64,000 nucleotides of DNA from an uncultured Pelagibacteraceae bacterium. GTDB lineage: Bacteria > Pseudomonadota > Alphaproteobacteria > Pelagibacterales > Pelagibacteraceae. Location of the stretch: contig CABZCF010000001.1 in assembly GCA_902524235.1 (NCBI GenBank), positions 1 to 64,000 of the forward strand. Direction: 5' to 3'. The translations under genes and the position numbers were made by a program. This document shows, piece after piece, positions 8,930 through 18,062 of the stretch. The notes below the pieces were generated by a model, which did no database searches, was not told where the DNA came from, and worked only from the letters and a program-made list of their open reading frames with translations. Position 1 is the stretch's first letter. Each line of letters starts with the position of its first letter.

Positions 8930-9739
8930 TTAAGATTTTATTTTATAGCCTTTTTTATAAAGAAAGTAGGATATCAGCCAAACCATTAAAGCTAGAATTA
9001 TCAAATAACTTAAACCAATCTTAATTGAACCATCAGATTGTCCAATAAATGCAAAACGGAAGCCATCTATCATATAAAAGAAAGGATTATAATAACTTAA
9101 TGTCTTAAGAATGCTTGGTAATTCACTGACTGAGTAAAATGTACCAGATAAAAAAGACAAAGGTACAATTACAAAATTAGTAATAGTAGCCATATTGTCA
9201 AATTTATCAGCCCAAAGTCCAGCACAAATACCTGCTGCACCCAAAATAAATGAGCATAAAATAACATATACAATAAGAAGAAATGGGTACTCAATTTTTA
9301 TATTAATAAATATTGAAAAAATAACAATTGATAGGAAAGTTATTATTATTGCTCTTGTTATTGATGCGGAAATAATTGACAAAGTTACTTCTGCTGAAGA
9401 CAAAGGTGCCCCTATTAAATCTACTATATTACCCATTACTTTGCCCATTAAAATTGATGATGAAGAATGAGCAAACGATTGAGATATAAATTGCATTGCA
9501 ATCAAACCAGGAGCTAAAAAATTAATAAATACAACTCCTAATACATCTGATCTACTGTCCCCAATTGCTAAATTTATAACTGTCAAAAATAAAATTGCTG
9601 TTACTATTGGTCCAACAATTGTTTGTCCAGCGACAGATAAAAATCTTAAATTTTCTTTTAAGACTAGTGACTTAATTCCTATCCAATTAATGTTAAATCT
9701 TCTCACCCCTATTTTGTATTTATTATTAATATCGCTCAT
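8930..9739 (-). CDS. ABC-2 type transport permease
   Basis: Integral membrane protein with about six hydrophobic segments and the ABC-2 signature region near the C-terminus (IVPLSFLSGTFYSVSELP, then YNPFFYMIDGFRFAF). This type usually exports polysaccharides, lipids or drugs together with an ATPase. No ATPase gene is adjacent, so the partner must be encoded elsewhere. Substrate unknown. First gene of the run leading to argD-argF. Confidence 0.85.
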   Translation of the reverse strand: MSDINNKYKIGVRRFNINWIGIKSLVLKENLRFLSVAGQTIVGPIVTAILFLTVINLAIGDSRSDVLGVVFINFLAPGLIAMQFISQSFAHSSSSILMGKVMGNIVDLIGAPLSSAEVTLSIISASITRAIIITFLSIVIFSIFINIKIEYPFLLIVYVILCSFILGAAGICAGLWADKFDNMATITNFVIVPLSFLSGTFYSVSELPSILKTLSYYNPFFYMIDGFRFAFIGQSDGSIKIGLSYLIILALMVWLISYFLYKKGYKIKS

Positions 9740-9856
9740 TCTTTTCTATAAATGATAAAAAGTGTTAATAAATTAAAAAATTTGCTTGTTATTATTACTA
9801 ATTACTAATAACTATATATTGTTTATATTAATAATTAATACACTTTATATAGACTT

Positions 9857-10354
9857 ATGAGCTGGACTGAAGAGAAAGTTAAGACATTAAAAGATTTATG
9901 GGGCAAGGGTAAAACCGCAAGTCAAATTGCCGAAATTATTGGAGGAGTAAGTAGGAATGCAGTCATTGGTAAAGCACACCGTTTAAATTTAAGCGCTAAA
10001 ATTAAAACAAGATCAGCAATTACTACAAATAATTTAAAGAATAATTCAAATCATAGTAACCCACATAAAGTAAAACGAGGCAGAAAATTTAAATTCCAAT
10101 CTCTTCTATTAGATAAAAATTTTGAGCCTGCTAAAAACTTGCAATTAGAAGAACTAAACGAAAATACCTGCAAATACATGGAAGGTCATCCTGATGAAGC
10201 AGGATCTTCTTTTTGTGGCAGAAAAAATGTGGAAAAATTTTCCTATTGCCCTCTTCATCTTATGATGATTTTTCAACCTAAAGGAAAAAAAGAGGATGTT
10301 CTTGAAAAAGATGAAGTTCCAAAGTTTATAGAAAAGAAAATTAAGTCGGCTTGA
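9857..10354 (+). CDS. gcrA: GcrA cell cycle regulator
   Basis: Alphaproteobacterial sigma70-associated regulator that in Caulobacter acts at CcrM-methylated promoters. N-terminal SWTEEKVKTLKDLWGKGKTA is the characteristic HTH, followed by a variable linker and a C-terminal Cys/His cluster (CGRKNV...YCPLHLMM) in the sigma-binding domain. 165 residues. A strong taxonomic marker. AT-rich upstream region with repeated ATTACTAATTA-like sequence. Confidence 0.93.
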   Translation: MSWTEEKVKTLKDLWGKGKTASQIAEIIGGVSRNAVIGKAHRLNLSAKIKTRSAITTNNLKNNSNHSNPHKVKRGRKFKFQSLLLDKNFEPAKNLQLEELNENTCKYMEGHPDEAGSSFCGRKNVEKFSYCPLHLMMIFQPKGKKEDVLEKDEVPKFIEKKIKSA

Positions 10355-10359
10355 TAAAA

Positions 10360-10605
10360 CTATTTTAAAATTTTTTCTTTTGCTTTTTTAAATTCTTCCT
10401 GAGTAATCACTCCATCTTCATGCATTTTTTTTAATTTAGAAATTTCAGTCGAAAGATCTTGTTTTATCTCACCGATATCGCTTTCTTCTTTTTCTTTAGA
10501 CAATTCACTTTTAGCCTCTACACCTCTTGTTATAGCTTTAACTGCTAAATACAAAACAAAAATTAAAATAACTGCTATGACTACATAAATAATATTTGCT
10601 AACAT
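10360..10605 (-). CDS. Small membrane protein with SHOCT domain
   Basis: 81 residues. An N-terminal hydrophobic helix (IIYVVIAVILIFVLYLAV) is followed by a charged linker and a C-terminal SHOCT module (KLKKMHEDGVITQEEFKKAK). The function of SHOCT proteins of this kind is not established. It is 6 nt downstream of the NDUFA9-like fragment on the same strand. Confidence 0.75.
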   Translation of the reverse strand: MLANIIYVVIAVILIFVLYLAVKAITRGVEAKSELSKEKEESDIGEIKQDLSTEISKLKKMHEDGVITQEEFKKAKEKILK

Positions 10606-10611
10606 AAATAT

Positions 10612-10854
10612 CTAACCCTTTTTAAAATTTTTAACTGAAAATTGCCCACCTTCTCTCCAGTTATAAGCATATTTCATAACACCCTCTTCAAAATTTATTT
10701 TGCTAGGAGATCCTAAATCAAAATTGTTCATATTACTTTTAGAACTAATATTATCATATTTTAGTAAATTTAATTGATCAACTGTTAAAAGAGGATTTGG
10801 CATTTTTTCTAAAATTTTTGCTGAAAATTTAGCGAGAAAAAGTGGTAAAGGCAA
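10612..10854 (-). CDS. NDUFA9-like NAD(P)-binding protein, C-terminal fragment
   Basis: LPLFLAKFSAKILEKMPNPL then LTVDQLNLLKYDN is the standard C-terminal part of alphaproteobacterial complex I 39-kDa-like reductases. The fragment is in the +1 frame relative to the upstream ORF. Removing one A from the A8 tract at 10863-10870 joins them (KKRLFLPLPLF). Annotated separately because the given sequence has two frames. Confidence 0.82.
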   Translation of the reverse strand: MPLPLFLAKFSAKILEKMPNPLLTVDQLNLLKYDNISSKSNMNNFDLGSPSKINFEEGVMKYAYNWREGGQFSVKNFKKG

Positions 10855-11569
10855 AAATAATCTTTTTTTTATTTATACATTTAGACAAAATATTTAAAAT
10901 CTCTAAAAATGTTAAAACTTTTGGACCTACAGTTTCGATTTTTTTTCCTCTTATATCATTTTCGACAGCATGAAAAATTATGTCTGTTAAATCTGAGGCA
11001 TGAATAGGAGCAAATTTAGTTTTACCTCCATAGTATAAAGGAAATATGGGAAAGAAATTTAGTAAACTCATAAATCTAGTAGTGAAAGAGTCGTTAACTG
11101 AATAAACTATAGAGGGTTTTAGAATGGTTGCTGAGGGCAAATTTTCAAAGATTTTGTTTTCGCCTTCAGATTTAGAGACGGCGTATTTAGAATCACTAGC
11201 ATTTTCTACTCCGAGAGATGAGATATGTATCAAATGTTTATTTTTATTCTTGCATATCTCAGACAAAAATTTTGGGAATAAAGTATGTATTTTTTCAAAT
11301 GTGTTTATTTTTCCACTTTCAAATAATATCCCAATTAAATTGATAACAATGTCCGCATTGTCGACTAGCCCTGTGACTTTTTCATAATCAAATATTTTAG
11401 TCTCTTTGATATCAATATATCCTATTGATCCACTGGTTTTCAAAAAAATAGCTTTGTGAAGGTTTCTTGTCTGACATATTACTTTATAATTGTTTTTTGT
11501 TAGTTTTCTTATTAGATGCCTTCCAATTTGTCCTGTTGCACCGAAAATTAATATTTTTTTTTTGACCAT
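10829..11569 (-). CDS. NDUFA9-like NAD(P)-binding protein, N-terminal part
   Basis: Extended short-chain dehydrogenase of the complex I NDUFA9 type. The Rossmann motif is GATGQIGRHLIRKL, an atypical SDR active region is ISSLGVENASDSKYAVSK, and GGKTKFAPIHASDLTD follows. Family members are proposed to support complex I or quinone biosynthesis. The frame ends at the A8 tract with an unnatural tail (FAFTTFSR). The combined protein would be about 318 residues, normal for the family. Confidence 0.85.
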   Translation of the reverse strand: MVKKKILIFGATGQIGRHLIRKLTKNNYKVICQTRNLHKAIFLKTSGSIGYIDIKETKIFDYEKVTGLVDNADIVINLIGILFESGKINTFEKIHTLFPKFLSEICKNKNKHLIHISSLGVENASDSKYAVSKSEGENKIFENLPSATILKPSIVYSVNDSFTTRFMSLLNFFPIFPLYYGGKTKFAPIHASDLTDIIFHAVENDIRGKKIETVGPKVLTFLEILNILSKCINKKKIIFAFTTFSR

Positions 11570-11612
11570 TTATTAGACAATATTGTTATGTATTTATATA
11601 TATATCTAAAAA

Positions 11613-12227
11613 ATGAATATCAAAATATATAATAATGACCTCCCTTCAGATTTAGATTTATCTGGGGAGAAAGTGGTTGCATTAGATAATGAAGCTCTAG
11701 GTCTTGTTTTGGGAAGAGATCCTTTAACTCTTGTACAAATAGGTTTAAGAAACAATAATTTTTATTTAGTAAAATTAAATAGAGAGACTTACGAAGCTCC
11801 AAATTTAAAAAGATTTTTATCAGTTTCCGATACGGAATTTATAATGCATTATGCAAGACAAGATCTTTTGTGGTTAAAATATCACTTAAATGCTGAACCT
11901 AAAAAAATATTTTGTACTAAGCTTGCCTCTAAGATAGCAAGAACTGCAAGTCAATATCATGGATATAAAGAGCTTGTTAAAGAGATATGTGGCAAAGATA
12001 TTTCTAAAAAGGAACAGCAAAGCGACTGGGGGGACCCAAATCTTTCTGAGAAACAGATTAATTATGCGGCTCAAGATACTCAATACTTATTTCAAATAAA
12101 AGATAAATTGACTAAAATGTTAGAGAGGGAAAATAGATTAAGTCTTTATAATAAATGTGTAAAAACGATCCCAACTTTAGTAGATATGGAGATAAAAGGA
12201 TTTAAAATTTCAATATTTGATCATTAA
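11613..12227 (+). CDS. rnd: Ribonuclease D-like 3'-5' exonuclease
   Basis: DEDDy exonuclease domain without the HRDC domains of E. coli RNase D. Catalytic D-x-E is in VALDNEALGL; the second Asp region is HYARQDLLWL; the final Tyr/Asp motif is INYAAQDTQYL. 204 residues, the usual alphaproteobacterial short form. It is the first gene before kdsD-lptC-lptB (1-nt spacing), a conserved order. Confidence 0.9.
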   Translation: MNIKIYNNDLPSDLDLSGEKVVALDNEALGLVLGRDPLTLVQIGLRNNNFYLVKLNRETYEAPNLKRFLSVSDTEFIMHYARQDLLWLKYHLNAEPKKIFCTKLASKIARTASQYHGYKELVKEICGKDISKKEQQSDWGDPNLSEKQINYAAQDTQYLFQIKDKLTKMLERENRLSLYNKCVKTIPTLVDMEIKGFKISIFDH

Positions 12228-13199
12228 ATGAAAACTAGTAATTTGAGAACAATAGCTAAAGAGGTTTTGGAACTAGAAATTTTAGCATTAAAAAAACTAA
12301 AAAAATCTATCAATAAAACTTTTGATGATGCGGTTAACGCTATAGTAAATTGTAAATCCAAAGTTATAGTCTGTGGAGTTGGTAAAAGCTTTTTGATAGC
12401 ATCAAAAGTAAGTAGCACTATGTCTTCAGTTGGTTGTGCATCTTTTTCAATAAATGCTAATGAATGTTCACACGGAGATTTAGGAAGCATTACAAGAAAG
12501 GACGTTTTAATAATAATCAGTAATTCTGGAAATACAGAAGAATTAAAACCGGTAATTCAATATGCAAATAGAAATAAAATTAACTTGATAGGTATAACCT
12601 CTAAAAAAAGTTCTCTTTTATACAACGCTTCTGATATTAAATTATTAATGCCGGAAGTTAAAGAAGCAGGATTAAGTATTGTTCCAACAAGCAGTACTAC
12701 AGAACAAATTGCTTTAGGAGATTGTCTTGCAATTGCAGCTTTAAATAAAAAAAAGTTTAGTAAGAATCATTACAAATTGTTACACCCTAATGGAAGCATT
12801 GGGAGTCAACTTAGAACAACAGAAGATCTAATGATATCAAAAAATGGCATTCCGTTTATTGATGAAAATAAAAATATGAAAACAGCTATTGGTTTAATCA
12901 CAAAAAAGAAACTAGGAGTTTTAATCGCAATTAATAAAAATAAATTAACAACTGGAATTATAACAGATGGACAATTAAGAAGAGCTAATCAACATAATAA
13001 GAATATTTTAAATTTAAAGGTTAAAGATGTTATGACAAAGAATCCTCTTAGTGTTAATAAGGATACACTAGCTGCAAAAAGTCTTTTAATTATGTCTGAA
13101 AATAAAATTACTAGCTTATGTGTTCATAAAAATAAAGATAAAAAGAGGACAATAGGCATTTTACATATTCACCATATATTAAATGCAAATATTCAATAA
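12228..13199 (+). CDS. kdsD: Arabinose-5-phosphate isomerase (KpsF/GutQ)
   Basis: Makes D-arabinose 5-phosphate, the first committed precursor of Kdo. A SIS domain (about residues 35-170) has CGVGKSFLIASK and ISNSGNTEELKP. Two C-terminal CBS repeats follow (the second with VKDVMTKNPLSV). 323 residues. It starts at the base after the RNase D stop and abuts lptC, so the run is an operon feeding the LPS pathway shared with kdsB. Confidence 0.94.
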   Translation: MKTSNLRTIAKEVLELEILALKKLKKSINKTFDDAVNAIVNCKSKVIVCGVGKSFLIASKVSSTMSSVGCASFSINANECSHGDLGSITRKDVLIIISNSGNTEELKPVIQYANRNKINLIGITSKKSSLLYNASDIKLLMPEVKEAGLSIVPTSSTTEQIALGDCLAIAALNKKKFSKNHYKLLHPNGSIGSQLRTTEDLMISKNGIPFIDENKNMKTAIGLITKKKLGVLIAINKNKLTTGIITDGQLRRANQHNKNILNLKVKDVMTKNPLSVNKDTLAAKSLLIMSENKITSLCVHKNKDKKRTIGILHIHHILNANIQ

Positions 13200-13811
13200 A
13201 TGAGAAAATCATATATACAATTAGTTCTATTTATAATTTGCGTATTATCTACTTATTTAATTTATGAAAATTTTTTTAAAAATAAGTCTTTTGTTCAAGA
13301 TGAAAGTGAAATTAATCTAAAAAGTCAGAATATGTCAATTACTAAGTCTGAAGAAAAAATTAGTTCTGATGAAAAAGAAATAAATTTAATAAGCAACTTA
13401 AAATATAAATCATTTGACGCAATGGGAAATGAATATTTAATTAATTCTAAATCAGCAGAACTATCTTCAAAAGATGACGAATTAATTAAACTTATAGATG
13501 TTTCGGCAAAAATTATTTTAAAAAAAAGATCACCGATTTTAATTGAATCTGACTACGCATTACACAATAAAAATGTTTTTGATACAAAGTTTTTTGGTAA
13601 TGTTAATGTCACACATGAAGATATAAAAATATTTTCAGAGAATCTTGATTTGATGTATAACAGCAATTTTGTTAGTCTTTATAATATAAAAGAAATATAC
13701 AATAATAATATTCAATTAAATGCTGATAGAATTGAATTTGATATATTGACTAAAAACGTAAGTATAAATATGAATAAAAATACAGATAAAGTGAATATTA
13801 CATACAAATAA
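13200..13811 (+). CDS. lptC: LPS export periplasmic protein LptC-like
   Basis: N-terminal membrane anchor (about residues 6-24), then a beta-rich periplasmic OstA/LptC-type domain (SFDAMGNEYLINSKSAEL; IESDYALHNKNV). 203 residues. The position between kdsD and lptB identifies it. The normal lptA gene is absent from the slot between lptC and lptB, so LptA is encoded elsewhere or this protein covers more of the bridge. No separate signal peptidase site is evident. Confidence 0.75.
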   Translation: MRKSYIQLVLFIICVLSTYLIYENFFKNKSFVQDESEINLKSQNMSITKSEEKISSDEKEINLISNLKYKSFDAMGNEYLINSKSAELSSKDDELIKLIDVSAKIILKKRSPILIESDYALHNKNVFDTKFFGNVNVTHEDIKIFSENLDLMYNSNFVSLYNIKEIYNNNIQLNADRIEFDILTKNVSINMNKNTDKVNITYK

Positions 13812-14591
13812 ATGGGCATAGTTAAAAAATTTTATATAACTAAATTTAAGGAAGAAAGACCTAAAATTGAGCTTAAAAATATCTCGTTATCTTTTAACAA
13901 GAGACAAATTTTAGATAATATTTCCCTTACTATAAGAGAAGGCGAAATTTGTGGATTACTAGGACCAAATGGTGTAGGAAAATCTACAATTTTTAACATA
14001 ATAATTGGACTATTAACTCCTGATTACGGAGATGTTTTCATAAATAAAAAAAAAGTAACCAATTTACCAATTTATAGAAGAGCTTTAGACTTTGGAGTTA
14101 GCATTGTTCCACAATCTGGTGGAATTTTTAGTGACTTAACTTGTTATCAGAACCTTATTGCAATAGCCGACTTGGTAATCAAAGATAAAAAAGATATAAA
14201 TTTTAAAGTAGAAAAAATGATTGCTAAGTTTGAACTCGATGCTGTGAAAAACATTAAGTCTAAATATTTATCTGGAGGACAAAAAAAAAGAGTTTCGATA
14301 GCGATGGCTTTGTTATCAAATCCAAAAATTGTTTTAATGGACGAGCCATTTCAAGGTCTTGATTTAATGTCTACAAATTATCTTCAGGAAACTATTGTAA
14401 ATCTACAAACTGAGGACATAAATAGATGTTGCATAATATCAGATCACGCTGCTAGAGATTTGTTAAAAATTTCAGACCGTGCTGTAGTTTTAGCAAATAA
14501 AAAAATAATTGCTCAGGGAACCCCAAAAGACTTAGTTAATAATCAAGAAGCTAAAAGTTTTTACTTTGGAGACACTTTTAATATTAATTAA
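13812..14591 (+). CDS. lptB: LPS export ABC transporter ATP-binding protein LptB
   Basis: Cytoplasmic ATPase powering LptFG-driven LPS extraction. Walker A GPNGVGKST, Q-loop SIVPQSGGIFSDLT, signature YLSGGQKKR, Walker B IVLMDEPFQG and H-loop ISDHAARD are all present. 259 residues, slightly longer than E. coli because of an N-terminal extension. It abuts lptC without spacing. Confidence 0.94.
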   Translation: MGIVKKFYITKFKEERPKIELKNISLSFNKRQILDNISLTIREGEICGLLGPNGVGKSTIFNIIIGLLTPDYGDVFINKKKVTNLPIYRRALDFGVSIVPQSGGIFSDLTCYQNLIAIADLVIKDKKDINFKVEKMIAKFELDAVKNIKSKYLSGGQKKRVSIAMALLSNPKIVLMDEPFQGLDLMSTNYLQETIVNLQTEDINRCCIISDHAARDLLKISDRAVVLANKKIIAQGTPKDLVNNQEAKSFYFGDTFNIN

Positions 14592-14596
14592 TTTTG

Positions 14597-15940
14597 ATGA
14601 AAAGTTATTTGTCAATTAATTCTCTAATTCCAAGTTTTAATAAAGTATTAAATGTTCCAGGTGATAAATCATTATCAATCAGGTGGGTATTGTTAGCTTC
14701 ACAAGCAATAGGAAAATCCAAAGCATACAATTTATTAGAGTCCGATGATGTCATTAGTGCCATAGTCTCCATGAAGAAACTTGGTGTAGAAATCTTAAAA
14801 AGAAACGGTTGTTATGAAATAAACGGTGTTGGATTAAGTGGTTTTAGACATAAAAATAACTTAAATTTAAACGCAGGTAATTCTGGTACATTTGCACGTC
14901 TTTTGTGTGGAACCTTAGCGGGAAATGTTAAGAATGTTAAAGTTACCGGAGACGCAAGTTTGTCAAAGAGAGATTTTTCTAGGGTTGTAAAACCATTAGA
15001 ATTATTTGGTATTAATATTAAGACTAAAAAAAATAAACTACCAATTACTATCACGGGATCAAAATATTTAAGACCTATTTTTTATAAAGAAGACAAAGGA
15101 AGTGCACAGGTTAAAAGTGCTATATTATTGGCTTCACTTAATACCCCAGGAGAAACTGTTGTTAAATCAAAAATGTCAAGAAACCACACAGAACTGATGT
15201 TTAAAAATTGTTTGAAAATACCTTTGAAACTTAAGAAGTATAAAAATTATGAGACTATTAAAGTAGAGGGAAAAACAAATTACAAAGGTTTTAATTATAA
15301 GATACCAGGCGATATAAGTTCTGCCGCATTTTTTATAGCTTTGACTCTTTTAGCTAATAAATCGAGTCTTAAGATGAAAAATGTGAATTATAACAAATCA
15401 AGGACTGGCATCATTGAGATATTAAAAAAAATGAGAGCCAAAATAAGAATAACTAACATTAAAAATTACAAGGGAGAAAAAGTAGCTGATATTTCTGTTG
15501 TAAGTAGTAATAATTTAATTGGTATAAACTGTCCTAAATCATTGAACACAAAATCAATAGATGAATTTTTAATAATTTTTTTGATATGTGCAAGAGCTAA
15601 GGGTATTTCGAAATTTATTGGCATTAATGAACTTAGACAAAAGGAAAGCGATAGATTGAAAATAGCTGCGAGATTTTTAAAATCTATTGGAGTACAGGTC
15701 GATGAAAAATTTGATAGTCTAAAAATTTATGGAAATCCAAAACTTAAAATAAAAAAACAAGTTGTAATTAAAAATTTTTTAAAAGACCATAGAGTATTTA
15801 TGATGTCATGCGTGGCTGCTCTTACATTGGGAGGGGATTTTAAAATATATGATAAAAAATCTATCAACTCTTCGTTTCCTAATTTTCTTGATTTATTAAA
15901 AAAATTAGGAGCAAAAATTGATAATATGCAATTAAACTGA
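14597..15940 (+). CDS. aroA: 3-phosphoshikimate 1-carboxyvinyltransferase (EPSP synthase)
   Basis: Penultimate step to chorismate. N-terminal PGDKSLSIRWVLLASQA (PEP/S3P site), NAGNSGTFARLLCG and the RQKESDRL motif are intact. About 447 residues. The ATG at 14597 is preferred to the TTG one codon earlier. It follows lptB by 5 nt and precedes rpsA. The cmk gene normally between aroA and rpsA in related genomes is missing here. Confidence 0.95.
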   Translation: MKSYLSINSLIPSFNKVLNVPGDKSLSIRWVLLASQAIGKSKAYNLLESDDVISAIVSMKKLGVEILKRNGCYEINGVGLSGFRHKNNLNLNAGNSGTFARLLCGTLAGNVKNVKVTGDASLSKRDFSRVVKPLELFGINIKTKKNKLPITITGSKYLRPIFYKEDKGSAQVKSAILLASLNTPGETVVKSKMSRNHTELMFKNCLKIPLKLKKYKNYETIKVEGKTNYKGFNYKIPGDISSAAFFIALTLLANKSSLKMKNVNYNKSRTGIIEILKKMRAKIRITNIKNYKGEKVADISVVSSNNLIGINCPKSLNTKSIDEFLIIFLICARAKGISKFIGINELRQKESDRLKIAARFLKSIGVQVDEKFDSLKIYGNPKLKIKKQVVIKNFLKDHRVFMMSCVAALTLGGDFKIYDKKSINSSFPNFLDLLKKLGAKIDNMQLN

Positions 15941-16043
15941 CAAAATATTATAAAAAACATCTAAAATTAGTAGATTCATAACTTGATTAATAACTAAATT
16001 TTAAATAAAGATCGACCTAAAATAAAAACATTTAATATTAAGA

Positions 16044-17768
16044 ATGGAAATATACAAAGATATTACATCAGCCAAAGAAAAAGAATTTGCGAGTTTATTA
16101 AATAATCAATCTAAAATCAAAATAGAAGAGGGTAAAATTTATGAAGCCACTGTTACAAAAATTTCTCAGAAATATTGCTGGGTACACTTGGATCAACTAA
16201 AATCTGAACCTGCCATTGATATAAACGAAATAAAAGAAATTAACCTGTTAGATAAGTTAAAAGAGGGATCTAAATTGAAAATTGTAGTTGAAAATCTAGA
16301 GTCAAGATCAGGTGAAATTGTTGTATCCGCTTCCAAAGCAAAAAAAATTGAAGGATGGGAAGCGCTACTTAAAAAGTATGAAAATAATGAAGTAATTAAA
16401 ATTAAAATTAAAAACAAAATTAAGGGTGGTTTTGTATGTGAAGAAGTTGAAACAAAACATTTATTATTCATGCCTGCCTCACAACTTTCATCAAGACCAG
16501 GTAGAGAAAGTGCTAATGTTATAAATTCTGAAATGGAAGTTAAAATTATACAAGCTGATAGAAAGAGAGCAAACCTATGCTGTTCAAGAAGAGAACTGAT
16601 AAGTGAAAATAAAAAAGGAGATCAGAAAGAAAAATTTAATAAATACAATGTTGGGGATCGTGTAGATGATGCTGTAATAAAAAGCATAACAGATTGGGGT
16701 TTGTTTTTTGAAATAAATGGTGAACTAGATGCATTGTGCCACTCATCTTGCTGTAGTTATCAAAGAATTGAAAATTTAAATGATATGTTTGAAGTAGGAC
16801 AAAAAATACCTGTTGAAATAATTAGCAAAGATGAAAAAAAATTACAGATAGGTGTGTCAATCAAGGCCCTTCTTTTAAATCCCTTTGATAATATTCATAA
16901 ATACAAAGAGGGAAAAAATTATGAAGTTGTTGTTAAAAAAATCTTAGCATATGGAGTATTTTGTGAACTAGAGGACTCACTAGTAGCTTTATTGCACCAG
17001 TCCCAAATATCATGGACTGAAAAAAATCCATTCCCGAAAAATTATTTTAAGATTGGCCAAAAGATTAAAGCACAAATAATCTCAATTGATAAAGATAACC
17101 AAAGAATTTCTATATCTCATAAACTTACTCAAGAAAATCCTTACGAATTAGCAAAAAATAAATTTGAGTCCGATACTTCAGTAGAGGTTACAGTAGTGGA
17201 TAAGAATGAAAGTGGTCTAATAGTCAAACTTCCAGAAGTGAATGTGGACGCTTTCTTGCACCAAAATCAATTAAGTTGGAGTGGAAATTTTAAAGAGCAG
17301 TTACAAAATTTTAAAAAGGGCGATATTATTAAAGTGAAGATTGTAGATATATCGGTAGAAAATAGCAAAATATTGGTCAGTAAAAAAGCTTTAGAACAAG
17401 ATCCAATGAGCTTTTGGGATGGAAAAAAAATTGATGATATTGTTACAACAAGAGTAATATCTGTTGATAAAAAGGGACTAATAGTTAGACCTGAGGGATC
17501 AGAAATAGAAATTTTTATAAAAAAAAATCAAATCGCTATAGAAAATGCTGATGCGAGAGCAGAGCGCTTTACGGTGTCGGATGTTATCGACTGTGCAATA
17601 ACTGAGATTTCATTGGAAAAAAGGAAAGTATCATTAAGTATTAAAAGAGTAGAAGAAATAAATAATGAAATTGCAATAAAGAACTATGGCGATTTATCAT
17701 CGGGTAAATCTCTACCATTTGCAAATTTATCTGATAAATTGAATAAAAAAGATAAGAACAAAAAATAA
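16044..17768 (+). CDS. rpsA: 30S ribosomal protein S1
   Basis: 574 residues with six S1 RNA-binding repeats; the later repeats show the classical pattern (GDRVDDAVIKSITDWGLFFE; KILAYGVFCELEDSLVALLH). S1 binds mRNA leaders and promotes initiation on mRNAs with weak Shine-Dalgarno sites, which fits the weak SD sequences seen before most genes in this window. The 103-nt upstream gap probably holds its promoter/leader; no clear motif was recognised. Confidence 0.94.
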   Translation: MEIYKDITSAKEKEFASLLNNQSKIKIEEGKIYEATVTKISQKYCWVHLDQLKSEPAIDINEIKEINLLDKLKEGSKLKIVVENLESRSGEIVVSASKAKKIEGWEALLKKYENNEVIKIKIKNKIKGGFVCEEVETKHLLFMPASQLSSRPGRESANVINSEMEVKIIQADRKRANLCCSRRELISENKKGDQKEKFNKYNVGDRVDDAVIKSITDWGLFFEINGELDALCHSSCCSYQRIENLNDMFEVGQKIPVEIISKDEKKLQIGVSIKALLLNPFDNIHKYKEGKNYEVVVKKILAYGVFCELEDSLVALLHQSQISWTEKNPFPKNYFKIGQKIKAQIISIDKDNQRISISHKLTQENPYELAKNKFESDTSVEVTVVDKNESGLIVKLPEVNVDAFLHQNQLSWSGNFKEQLQNFKKGDIIKVKIVDISVENSKILVSKKALEQDPMSFWDGKKIDDIVTTRVISVDKKGLIVRPEGSEIEIFIKKNQIAIENADARAERFTVSDVIDCAITEISLEKRKVSLSIKRVEEINNEIAIKNYGDLSSGKSLPFANLSDKLNKKDKNKK

Positions 17769-17774
17769 AATAAA

Positions 17775-18062
17775 TTGTCAAAGAATAAGTCAGACATTTT
17801 AAAACAGTTATCCATAAACTTCCCTAATTTTTTAAAAAAAGATCTTTCAAAAGTAATTGAAATTATTTTAGAAAATATAAAAAACTCTTTGAAAAATAAT
17901 GAAAGAGTTGAGTTAAGAGATACTATAATTTTTGAAGCAAAATCGTTTAAAGCAAGGTATGCGAGAGACCCAAGAAATAATCAGAAAGTATTTGTTCCAG
18001 AAAGAAAACTAATTAAATTTAAAATTTCAAAGAAATGGCAAAAAGTAATTAATGGAAAATAA
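17775..18062 (+). CDS. ihfB: Integration host factor beta / HU-family DNA-binding protein
   Basis: 95 residues, TTG start, immediately after rpsA (the classical rpsA-ihfB order). The HU/IHF fold is evident: RVELRDTIIFEAKSFKAR then ARDPRNNQKVFVPERK, where the Pro of the intercalating arm is kept. The usual GFGSF turn is replaced by DTIIF, so the sequence is divergent. The end overlaps the pyrF start by 11 nt. Confidence 0.85.
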   Translation: MSKNKSDILKQLSINFPNFLKKDLSKVIEIILENIKNSLKNNERVELRDTIIFEAKSFKARYARDPRNNQKVFVPERKLIKFKISKKWQKVINGK

